From Ensifer adhaerens (GTDB lineage: Bacteria; Pseudomonadota; Alphaproteobacteria; Rhizobiales; Rhizobiaceae): DNA of 64,000 nucleotides. Location of the stretch: the NCBI RefSeq assembly GCF_013283195.1, contig NZ_JABEKT010000003.1:188604-252603 (forward strand), written 5' to 3'. Below, in pieces: positions 55,967 through 64,000 of the stretch; the stretch's first letter is position 1; the number at the start of each line of letters is the position of its first letter. The position numbers and the translations under genes are program-made. The notes under the pieces are model-generated. The model was not told the origin of the DNA, did no database searches, and was given only the letters and a program-made list of their open reading frames with translations.

Positions 55967-58900
55967 ATGAGCGTGATGTCGAAGAATTCTCAGTTCCCAA
56001 TCGCCGGGGTAGGCGCCTCAGCAGGTGGTGTGCCGGCGTTGGAGGACTTCCTCAAGCCGTTTCCTGCCGATCCGGGCATGGCCTTCGTGATCGTCACCCA
56101 TCTCAATCCGGAGCGCGAAAGCCGCCTGCACGAAGTGCTCGAGCACTACACCTCGATGCCTGTCGTTGTTGCCGAGCACGACATGGCGATCGAGAAAGAC
56201 CATGTCTACGTCATGCCGTCCGACTCGATCCTGACCATCGACGGTGGCCGCCTCCAGTCGAAGCAGGTCGACCTCGCACACCGCGAGCGAAAGCCCATTG
56301 ACGTCTTTCTCGCATCCCTGGCGCAGGATTACGGCGAGTATTCGGTCGCGGTCGTGCTCTCGGGCGGCGATGGAGACGGTACGCTCGGATCAAAGGCGGT
56401 AAAGGAAGGCGGCGGATTGACGCTCGCCCAGACCTCCGACGGCGACGGGCCGCGCAACCCCGACATGCCGCGCAGCGCCATAGCCAGCGGCGTCGTCGAC
56501 ATTGCTGTGCCGGTCGATCAGATGGCAGAGCGCTTGATGGAATTTGTCCGCAGCTTCGACGTGCTTGACGGGGTGACCCAGCACTCTGGAACGCAAGACG
56601 AAATTGACCAGGAAACGGCCCGGCGCGAGATTTGTGCCGTATTGACCGCCCATTCAGGCCATGATTTTTCAGGCTACAAGACCAAGACCTTCTTCCGCCG
56701 CGTCCGCCGCCGGATGCAAGTTCGGCAATTGCATTCGCTTGCTGGCTATCTGGAATTGATCCGAGCCGAGCCCGACGAAGTATCCAATCTCTTCAAGGAT
56801 CTGTTGATCAACGTCACCAATTTCTTCCGTGACCAGGATGCGTTCCGCCTGCTCGAAGAAGACATCATCCCCAAATTGTTCGAGGGCAAGGCTGCCAATG
56901 ATTCCGTCCGCATTTGGGTTCCGGGCTGTGCTACCGGAGAGGAAGTCTATTCGATAGCCATCCAGATCAGAGAACGTCTGGACAAGATGAGCGCCGCCCC
57001 GAAGGTGCAGATCTTCGCAACAGATATCGATGAGCCCGCGCTTGCGGTCGCGCGTGCAGCGCGCTATCCCGCGCCCCTCCTCGACGGCCTGTCGGCTGAA
57101 CGCCGCCGGCGTTTCTTCAAGCCGGATGGTGCAAGTTACGTCATCAGCACGAGGTGCGCGAGCTCTGTATCTTTTCCCCACATAGCCTCATCCGCGACCC
57201 GCCGTTCTCGCGCATGGATATGGTTTCATGCCGCAACCTCCTGATCTATCTTGGGCCTGATGTTCAGCGACAGGTGATACCGATATTCCACTATTCGTTG
57301 CGATCAGGGGGCTATCTGTTTCTCGGAAGCTCCGAGAGCATCGGACAATACGGTGAGTTGTTCTCGACCCTCGACAAGAAGCACCGGGTCTTTCAGGCCC
57401 GCGATCTCCCGGTAAAGATGCCGCGCCTTCCTTCCCTCTTCGGGCGGGAACGATCCGCTTCCTTCGATGAGAAATTGAGCGTCGCACCCCGCGAAAGCGG
57501 TCGTTCACTCAGGCAATCGGTCGAAGCCCGGATCCTCGAGCGCCACGCCCCGACGCATGTAGTCGTCAATGCAGAAGCCGAAATTGTCTACTACTCCACA
57601 GGCACGGGCCGGTTTCTGGAGCCGCCGCAAGGTGTGCCCAGTCGCCATTTGCTGACGCTCGCCCGCAAGGGACTGCGTCTCGATCTGCGTTCTGCGCTGC
57701 GCGAATGCATCACGTCGCATAAACCGGTCAGCCGATTGAACGTCGTGGTCGATCCCGATGGAGATCCCTTGCACTATGCCGGCATCACCATCGAACCGAT
57801 CGATGGCGGTCGTGAAAAGCTCTACATCGTGATTTTCCGGTCGGATGGAACCTCCGAGACGAAGGCCGACGGCACATCGGCGCGCGACAACGTGGAAGGC
57901 GGCCATGAGCTTGAACGGGAGCTGCGCGATACCAAGGAGCGCCTACAGTCGACGATCGAAGAATACGAGACAGCGCTGGAGGAACTGAAATCCTCCAACG
58001 AGGAACTGATGTCCGTCAACGAAGAGGTACAGTCCAGCAACGAGGAACTGGAAGCCTCAAAGGAGGAAACTCAGTCCCTGAACGAAGAACTCAATACGAT
58101 CAATGCCGAACTGAACGCAAGATCGAGGAACTGGACCACGCCAACGGCGACCTTAGAAACCTGTTTGACAGTACCCAGATCGCCACCATTTTCCTCGATC
58201 GGCAACTGGTCATCCGCACCTACACCCCCACCGCCGCAGCGTTCTTCAACCTGCGGCCCTCCGATGTCGGACGGCCGCTGACGGAGCTTTCGAGCCGCCT
58301 TGAGTACCCGAGCTTCAAGGCGGATATCCGAGGTGTGTTCGACACAGGTGAGCCACTTCATCACCAACTCGCGCGCGACGGTGACGGCAAACACTATCTT
58401 GTGCGGATAATCCCCTACCGCTCCGCGGGCGAAGACATCGACGGGGTTGTCGTGACGATGGTGGATGTGACGCAACTTGCCGAGGCGGAGGCCCACAAGC
58501 AGGTTCTGATCTCGGAGCTCAACCATCGCGTCAAGAACATACTCCTTGTGGTAACCGCGATCGTGAAGCGAACGATGCAGCGCACCTCGTCGACCGAGGC
58601 CTTCCAATCGGCGTTCGACGGCCGCATGGGCGCACTCGGTCGCGCTTATGGTCTTTTGTCGGACGAAGTGTGGAAGGAGGTATCGATCCGGGAGATCTTC
58701 GCCGGCGAATTGAAGCCCTTTGGGCCCGAGACCTTCAAGCTTGAGGGCGAGGACCTCTACCTGAAACCGCAATTGGGCCTTTCCTTTGCAATGGTCGCAC
58801 ACGAACTGGCCACCAATGCGACAAAGTACGGCGCGCTTTCAAAGGAACACGGCACAATCGACGTCAGTTGGCGGAGCGAAGGTAACCGGTTGCTTGTGGA

Positions 58901-59063
58901 GTGGCGCGAGCGCGGCGGTCCGAGCGTGAGTGAGCCGACATCGTCCGGCTTCGGTCTGGAACTGCTACGCGGCGAAATCGAGTACCGCCTACAAGGGAAA
59001 CTAGAAACAAAATTCGATCCGGCGGGTTTGGTCGTTTCGTTCAGCATTCCGTTCGAGAGGTAG
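55967..59063 (+). pseudogene. CheB-CheR-PAS-HWE kinase with two single-base frameshifts
   Basis: One gene of about 1030 codons in three frames. First part: CheB methylesterase (VGASAGGVPALEDFL with catalytic Ser, VTHLNPE, LSGGDGDGT) and CheR methyltransferase (LINVTNFFRDQDAF, WVPGCATGEEVYSIA, FATDIDEPAL). A base is lost near 57150 and the frame resumes with MDMVSCRNLLIYLGPDVQ, continuing through a coiled coil (SSNEELMSVNEEVQSSNEE). A second base is lost near 58113, before IEELDHANGDLRNLFDS and a PAS domain. The end is an intact HWE kinase (SELNHRVKNILLVV, HELATNATKYGAL). If the shifts are sequencing errors this is a functional sensor kinase. Confidence 0.85.
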
Positions 59064-59066
59064 CTT

Positions 59067-59432
59067 GTGGCGCCCCGCCCCCGCATTCTGATCGTCGAAG
59101 ACGAGTTCCTCCTGGCAATGGATCTCGTCCAGGCACTACAAGCTGCGGGCTACGAGGTTGCCGGCCCGGCCCCCTCCGTCCGCCTCGCTCTCGAAACGAT
59201 CGCGGGCGTCAATCCGGACGCTGCAGTGCTCGACATTCAACTGACCGATGGCACGAGTTTCCCCGTGGCACGCAGACTGGTCGAACTCGGCTTGCCGTTC
59301 ATCTTCTTCACCAGCTTTACCAGGACCGCAATACCTGAGGATCTTGCTCAAGTGCCCCATGTTTCAAAACTCGAACCCCACAGCGAAGTGCTTGAGGCGT
59401 TGAGCTGCGCCCTCGGCGAAAAGGCTCCCTGA
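59067..59432 (+). CDS. Single-domain response regulator
   Basis: A 121-residue receiver: ILIVEDEFLLAMDLVQALQA at the start with the acidic pair, phospho-acceptor Asp in DAAVLDIQLTDGTSFPVA near residue 52, Thr/Ser switch in FIFFTSFTR, and a Lys in VSKLEPHSE. GTG start, 3 bases after the stop of the HWE-kinase gene, so it is its cognate partner. Receivers of this FixJ-less type are usually intermediates in HWE-kinase phosphorelays. Confidence 0.9.
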   Translation: MAPRPRILIVEDEFLLAMDLVQALQAAGYEVAGPAPSVRLALETIAGVNPDAAVLDIQLTDGTSFPVARRLVELGLPFIFFTSFTRTAIPEDLAQVPHVSKLEPHSEVLEALSCALGEKAP

Positions 59433-59548
59433 AATCTCTAAAGCATCCGGCGCAAACACCGTAGCCGGGCGCCAGACAAAACCGAAGCGGGAACTAGGAG
59501 CGAGCTCTGACGATCTGACCTGCCCTGAAATCCCATTCGGCAGTAATT

Positions 59549-60228
59549 AGAGCCGGGATCCGTGTTGTTTAGGCCCCGCAATTTGCTCCTCTTCCCCCCA
59601 GCTTTCGTCCTGACGAGCGCGAGTTCCGCAATATTGTTTCGCCGGCTCAAGGTCTTGTTGCTACTTTCGTTTTGGTAAAGGACAATCTGGTCCGAGGGAG
59701 TGAGGAGCGGGCGATGGATTTCGAAAAGGTCGGGCGGGCCCGCCTGATGATGAGGCTGCCAAACCACCGGAAGCAGATCTCTGATGCCAACTTCTTGGCG
59801 ATTACCGATTTGCTGGAAGCCTACGGTCTGGCAGTCATAAAGCGCGACGAGCTACGTGAACAACCGATATCAGACCCTTCGATCTTGGCCGAGTATGAGG
59901 ATCTCTGTCAGAAGCTGGAGGACGACGTCATCAAGACGATCGCCTGCGTGAGCCCCCGTATGGTCCGCTAGGTCACCACTCCCATGATTGCAATGAAAAT
60001 CTAGCAGGCTGTCCCAATGGGCTCGTGCCGGTTGCCAGAACGCCCCATCAGTTTCCGTTCTTCAGAATTTGGCCCCGGCAGTGTCTGCCAGGGCCCGGCA
60101 AGCCGCGGCGTCTGCTTGAGGGACCGCATACAACGAGGTGTTCGGGACCTTGCCCCTACCTGCCCGGCCTCACCAGCGACTTGGCGATATCGATGATGTC
60201 GCACCCGAGCAGTCGTCGGATCATCGAA
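59549..60228. repeat. Duplicated segment, copy 2 (partner 51380-52060)
   Basis: Contains the leader, small-protein copy 4 and the 3' end of a LysR gene (ending near 60228). Beyond that the LysR sequence is lost and IS256 begins, so this copy was truncated by the insertion or by a deletion next to it. Confidence 0.85.
59714..59971 (+). CDS. Four-copy small protein family, copy 4
   Basis: An 85-residue paralogue ([56 protein letters not shown]), almost the same as copy 3. Leader and ribosome site (GAGGAG) are those of copy 3. The reading frame is intact although the neighbouring LysR copy is not, which suggests selection on the small protein itself. Confidence 0.8.
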   Translation: MDFEKVGRARLMMRLPNHRKQISDANFLAITDLLEAYGLAVIKRDELREQPISDPSILAEYEDLCQKLEDDVIKTIACVSPRMVR

Positions 60229-60243
60229 CCGCAGACGAGTGAG

Positions 60244-61451
60244 ATGCGCGGCGCGATCACTCTTACTCAAAAGCGAAGGGCCAAATCTGAGCACCATCCA
60301 AAATATTTGTTGCGCGAGATGATCGGCTTTGCCGCTGAACGGCTGATGGAGCTGGAGGTCGGCTCAGCTACGGGTGCAGGGTTCGGGGAGAAGAACCCGA
60401 TGCGGCTTGCACAGCGCAACGGCTACCGTGACCGCGATTGGGAGACGCGAGCTGGCACGGTCGAGCTTCGCATTCCGAAGCTGCGCAAGGGCAGCTACTT
60501 TCCGAGCTTCCTCGAACCGCGCCGCATGGCAGAGAAGGCTCTGACGGCTGTTATCCAGGAGGCGTATATCCAAGGAATATCGACGCGGTCGGTCGATGAT
60601 CTGGTCAAAGCCATGGGGATGAGCGGCATCTCCAAAAGCCAGGTGTCGCGGCTGTGCGAGGAGATCGACGTCAAGGTGAAGGCGTTCCTTGACCGCCCCA
60701 TTGAAGGCGAATGGCCATATGTTTGGGTCGACGCGACCTACCTCAAGGTCCGGCGTGGCGGCCGGATCGTCTCGGTCGCCGTCATCATCGCGGTCGGCGT
60801 CAACAGCGACGGTCGGCGCGAAGTCCTGGGTATGGAAGTCGGCACATCGGAAGCTGAGCCAATCTGGACGGAGTTTTTGCGTCGGCTGACACGCCGAGGT
60901 CTACGCGGGGTGAAGCTGGTTGTCTCCGATGCGCATGAGGGCATCAAAGCTGCCGTTTCCAAGGTTCTCAACGCCACATGGCAGCGGTGCCGCGTTCACT
61001 TCATGAGGAATGTGCTGGCACATGCCGGAAAGAGCGGGAGGCGAGTTGTCTCCGCCTTCATCGCTACAGCCTTTGCCCAGGAGACGCCGGAGGCGGCCAG
61101 CGCTCACAATGGCGCAGCGTCGCCGACCAGATCAGACCAAAAGTGCCGAAGCTCGCCATGATCATGGATGACGCTGAAGGCGATGTGCTCGCCTACATGA
61201 CCTTTCCGAAAGAGCACCGGGCGAAGTTACACTCGACGAATCCGATTGAGCGTCTCAACGGCGAAATCAAACGCCGCACCGAGGTCGTCGGCATCTTTCC
61301 CAACGATGAAGCCATCGTCCGTCTCGTCGGCGCATTGCTCATGGAGGCGAACGATGAGTGGACCGTCCAGCGAGGCAGATACCTGACCCTTGAGACCATG
61401 GCTCAAATGAGCGATGATCCCCAAATCAGTTTGCCCGCTGTGGCCCGCTGA
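60244..61451 (+). mobile_element. IS256-family transposase with a frameshift
   Basis: A transposase of about 400 residues in two frames. First frame: [57 protein letters not shown] (first catalytic Asp), [16 protein letters not shown] (second Asp) and [11 protein letters not shown]. Near 61100 (SAH...) the frame changes and continues [33 protein letters not shown] (catalytic Glu), VVGIFPNDEAIVRLVGA to the stop. Terminal repeats were not identified. The frameshift probably inactivates it. Confidence 0.88.
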
Positions 61452-61709
61452 TAATCGCTCCGACCTGGGGCGGAAAGCACGGCAATCAGCCGCCAGCTAC
61501 ACCACCTACGTGGACACGATCCTGCCGGCTCGTCTGCAAGTTTCCGAAACTGTTCAAATGCGGAATACTGATCGCGCCTGTCTCTAGGCGAACCGTGTTC
61601 GAATTAGGTTCGCCGCTTGTTATTCTCGCCCTAGTTTGCGGTTTGACACAGCCGTCAGCTACCAAGGCCCGCAGCCTCAACTTTTGCGACTGCTACCGCT
61701 GGCGCCTCC

Positions 61710-61847
61710 CTAGTCACCTCCAGAACCGCTCTTGCCGCCACCGCTATCCTTGCTGGTGGATTCGCGCTTGTCATCGTTCTTGTGGCTTTGCTCGCTGGCC
61801 TTGCGATGTTGTTCGCTGCTGCCGCCTTGGCCGCCTTAATTGGGCAT
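61710..61847 (-). pseudogene. Small Gly/Ser/Lys-rich hydrophilin-like gene with early stop
   Basis: Minus-strand ATG 61847, with AAGGAG upstream, reads M-P-N and then a TAA; the same frame continues GGQGGSSEQHRKASEQSHKN, DDKRESTSKDSGGGKSGSGG to a TAG. The composition (KGG/EHRxAS pattern) is that of small stress-related hydrophilic proteins. Either the gene was broken by this stop or the third/fourth codon is misread. Confidence 0.5.
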
Positions 61848-61897
61848 CTTCGTTCTCCTTGAGTTGCATCAGGCCGTGGATCGGTCGGCGCACTCCA

Positions 61898-61921
61898 AAC
61901 GACGGAAGCCCACAATGTTCC
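61898..61921 (-). promoter_or_regulatory. Weak EcfG-type promoter (15-base spacing)
   Basis: On the minus strand GGAAC (61921-61917), 15 bases, CGTT (61901-61898). The elements are perfect but the spacing is one below the consensus. It precedes the hydrophilin-like gene at 61847. Confidence 0.4.
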
Positions 61922-62044
61922 CGGCGTAAAGAAGAAGGATGTGAAATTGGGTCTTCCAACGCATCCAACGTGTCGTGCTGGGAGCCGCACTGGAACATCA
62001 ATACGCCGCGAGAGTAGGGAGAGAATTGATCCCAACCGATCAAG

Positions 62045-62545
62045 TCAGAAAGGCCTTCGTCGCCAGTCTTCGCAGTGCCCAAGCAATGAAGAACCAGACG
62101 CTCAGCACGATGAAGCCGCAAGATTGAACGTATCGAGACCCATCCCGAAGTGGCAACCGGGCTGCAGCAGCACATTTCGGAAACGGGGGTTCAGAGCCGG
62201 CGGCTCGAAGATGTGCTTGCCACCCTGAACGAACACCTTTCCCAAATGAAGGATATTGCTCTCTCGTTCACTGGGGTGATGGCCGCCTTCTCACACGGTT
62301 CCAGACGACAAAATGCTGAAAAACTTATTCGCCAACTTTGCCTTCGAGACTTCGAAATCGCCGCCTACCGGTTTCGGCTGACGATCGCCGAAGCCGGCGG
62401 CTACACCGCAGGGGTGTTGGTGCTCCAGACCAATCTCGCTGAGGAGCCGGCGATGGCGGGCTGGCTTGAAGATAATCTCATCGGCGTGGCGACTAGCATT
62501 TTATCCCTCCGCGAAGTCGGTGGAAAGCAAAGGTGTTACGATCGA
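62045..62545 (+). pseudogene. DUF892 (YciE-like) ferritin-like protein, decayed
   Basis: Pieces in order: AQAMKNQTLSTMKPQ then, in another frame, IERIETHPEVATGLQQHISE, RRLEDVLATLNEH, MKDIALSFTGVMAAFSH, and FEIAAYRFRLTIAEAGGYT, VLQTNLAEEPAMAGWLEDNL. Between FSH and FEIAAY the expected HTVPDDKMLKNLFANFAF is encoded in the +1 frame (around 62295-62345), so two opposite frameshifts flank it. The N-terminus is lost, and after SLREVGGK the protein continues with unrelated sequence. The family binds metals and is stress-associated. Confidence 0.75.
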
Positions 62546-62872
62546 GCCGTTCCCATAAGAAGACGAGTTTCATGCCGCCTCGGATTTAATGATGTGTCTG
62601 AAGGAAGTTGGTGCGCGTTTGCTGTGACCGGTTTCGCATTTGAAGCATGCGATGGAGATTTCCTGTAGTCTGGCAGATCTTCCCCCAATACAGGCCTTGC
62701 CCTTCTTCGAAAACCCATCGACAAGGAAGCCTCGATCGCGCCGTCAGCGACACTGACCCGCTAGGTCCAGGAACAGAGCTTCGACATAAACCCACACCGG
62801 AACGGAATCCCGACCCCTGCCACCTCGATCGATCGTAGAGGTGGGGAGGCATTGGCGGCGCCAACAGTTTAG
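62546..62872. other. Region without a supported gene
   Basis: Short frames on both strands, none recognised. Confidence 0.4.
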
Positions 62873-63127
62873 CTATCCCATTGACCGAACGGACCGCGCC
62901 CGGACAGCAGTTAATATGGCCGCAAGTTCGTGGCTGAGTGCGTTTTGAACCGCAAAGGCAGAGCTTGGGACCACACCTGGATCCTCCTCATGGTCCTGCA
63001 CGACCAAGTCGTCTTCCATGCCAGAAACAAGGTCGTCCCAATCCTGAGGCCGGGTGCGACGTAAAATGCATAGAATGGCGATTAAAAGCTCCCTGTGCGC
63101 CGAGATCTGAAATTCCATTCTTTCCAT
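62873..63127 (-). CDS. Small stress-type unknown protein
   Basis: An 84-residue protein (MEFQISAHRELLIAILCILR, DWDDLVSGMEDDLVVQDHEE, SAFAVQNALSHELAAILTAV), acidic and helical. ATGs at 63139, 63127 and 63118 are in frame; I chose 63127 because GGATGGAG lies six bases before it and the promoter leaves a short leader. I recall similar rhizobial hypotheticals but no function. An EcfG-type promoter lies 34 bases upstream. Confidence 0.65.
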   Translation of the reverse strand: MERMEFQISAHRELLIAILCILRRTRPQDWDDLVSGMEDDLVVQDHEEDPGVVPSSAFAVQNALSHELAAILTAVRARSVRSMG

Positions 63128-63160
63128 GGGGCGCTCCATCCGTGATAAATGCTTCAGTAG

Positions 63161-63185
63161 AACTCCCTTGAAACGGCCTGGTTCC
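63161..63185 (-). promoter_or_regulatory. EcfG-type promoter (leftward)
   Basis: On the minus strand GGAAC (63185-63181), 16 bases, AGTT (63164-63161). It drives the gene starting at 63127. Confidence 0.68.
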
Positions 63186-63463
63186 CCTAAGACGACCGGC
63201 GACCGGATGGGTCGCGATCATCCAGCCAGCGCTATTCTGGGAGAGTTCTTTCAAATGTCTGTCGCATGGACAGGACGACCTGGTGCGATTTCGCCACGAG
63301 GAGAAATCACAACCCGCTAAGGGCATCCCGGCACATCAGTTCGGATGAAGGGTTATGAAAGAACAGCGCCGCAGCGCCGCCGATTAGGCCGCGAGATGGC
63401 AATGCAGGACGTTCGATAGGTTCTGATGCATGACGAAACATCGACGTCCTCATGTCCGAGGAA

Positions 63464-63676
63464 CTGACGCTGCGCGAGTAAAGCCGCATCAAGACCGCCC
63501 TGCGAATGGGCAGGCCTGCAACGATCAAGGCCCTGGCCGGCTCCGACTTTACATTCCAACCCTCGCTCGACCGAGATCGCATCTTCACTCTGGCGCAGCT
63601 TGGCTTCGTCGACCGCCACGAAGCAGTTCATTTCCTCGGTCCGCCGGGAACGGGAAAGAGCGTGGGCTTGCCGTGA
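63464..63676 (+). mobile_element. IS21-family IstB remnant
   Basis: The frame reads LTLRE, a TAA in place of Q, then RIKTALRMGRPATIKALAGS, DFTFQPSLDRDRIFTLAQLG and VHFLGPPGTGKS, the Walker A region of an IstB-type helper ATPase. After GKS it changes to VGLP and stops, so Walker B and the rest are gone. The start of the gene and istA are missing. Confidence 0.8.
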
Positions 63677-63771
63677 CGGGTAACGGCTGAGATCTTCTCG
63701 GTGACGCGCATGCGGACGGAGTCAGGCCCTTCTTGGTCGTCGTTCGCGGATGCTGCATATGGAGTGCCTTC

Positions 63772-63796
63772 GGAACTTTACCGGCGCCAACAGGTT
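63772..63796 (+). promoter_or_regulatory. EcfG-type promoter before the last gene
   Basis: GGAAC at 63772-63776, 16 bases, GGTT at 63793-63796. The start codon follows at 63824. Confidence 0.68.
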
Positions 63797-63823
63797 CACC
63801 TTCACGTGGAAAGGAGACAGATG

Positions 63824-64000
63824 ATGAGCGACCCGAAGGACGAGAAAACCACAGATCCGATTCTGGAACCGATCTCGCAGCCCCGCCCACCCGAAATGGA
63901 TCTCGAACCAATTCCACTGCCAGACCTATCCGGGGCTGCCACTGACGAGGTGGATGAACTTCCCGCCGAAACTGGACGCGTGCCACCGGTTCCGAGCCGC
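63824..64000 (+). CDS. Partial gene, Pro/Glu-rich N-terminus, runs off the window
   Basis: 59 codons are visible: MSDPKDEKTTDPILEPISQP, then LEPIPLPDLSG, ATDEVDELPAETG. The segment is disordered, Pro- and acid-rich and may precede a domain or membrane segment outside the window. An AAGGAG lies seven bases before ATG 63824; the adjacent ATG 63821 is also possible. EcfG-type promoter directly upstream. Confidence 0.65.
   Translation, partial: MSDPKDEKTTDPILEPISQPRPPEMDLEPIPLPDLSGAATDEVDELPAETGRVPPVPSR

Noticed and set aside
1-64000. PhyR, NepR or EcfG genes that would explain the stress promoters
   Set aside because: None was found; the single-domain regulator at 59067 lacks the sigma-like domain of PhyR.

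Overview
The window looks like an accessory stretch (megaplasmid or genomic island) of an alphaproteobacterium of the order Hyphomicrobiales, most likely the Rhizobium/Sinorhizobium group. The reasons are the gene families (DUF982, SyrB-like regulators, HWE-type histidine kinases, LigD, PRC-barrel, DUF3618 and holin-like membrane proteins), high GC, and at least thirteen GGAAC-N16-xGTT sequences that match the promoter consensus of the alphaproteobacterial general-stress sigma factor EcfG. There is no rRNA, tRNA, CRISPR array or replication origin that I can see.

Layout. 0-5 kb: small stress-type genes (DUF982, YihY, a coiled-coil membrane protein, a small unknown protein, DUF2188, tiny membrane peptides) and a decayed DUF4334 gene. 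5-6 kb: broken IS630 copy. 6-9 kb: Tat-exported aspartoacylase-like enzyme, low-affinity iron permease, hydrophilic unknown. 9.6-11.2 kb: three tandem SyrB-like coiled-coil regulators. 12-19.3 kb: PRC-barrel protein, DNA ligase D, and a three-gene membrane-stress operon. 19.5-22.7 kb: oxidoreductase operon containing an SDR/NadE chimeric gene. 23.4-27.5 kb: a 1370-residue multi-PAS/GAF HWE kinase. 27.7-32.5 kb: a graveyard (HlyD, TraG/VirD4, ABC ATPase, SAF-domain protein, LysR, XRE and GNAT-toxin remnants) around an intact ProQ-like gene and a small-protein pair. 33.5-34.8 kb: HU and a GYD protein. 35.8-43.7 kb: two hybrid kinases in one operon, one with eleven tandem HAMP units. 44.4-47.5 kb: an IS66 element with perfect 8-bp target duplication and an unusual passenger gene. 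47.6-51.2 kb: an unknown exported-protein operon divergent from a membrane-anchored alpha/beta hydrolase. 51.4-55.6 kb: small unknown protein, LysR and XRE regulators, IS30 and ligD remnants. 56-59.4 kb: a CheB-CheR-PAS-HWE protein with two single-base frameshifts plus a response regulator. 59.5-64 kb: a second copy of the small-protein/LysR-tail segment, broken IS256, a DUF892 remnant, a small stress gene, an IS21 remnant and a partial gene running off the end.

How it fits together. The most coherent signal is a scattered general-stress-response regulon: EcfG-type promoters precede unrelated small genes, the iron permease, the PRC-barrel gene, the membrane operon and the SDR/alcohol dehydrogenase operon. 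The same promoter type followed by a short transcript and a hairpin terminator occurs twice inside a duplicated segment (32.15 and 54.87 kb), a candidate stress-induced small RNA. A family of 84-85-residue unknown proteins is present four times. HWE kinases of the sort that feed the PhyR-NepR-EcfG cascade are encoded here too, but no PhyR, NepR or EcfG gene was seen, so that link is inference.
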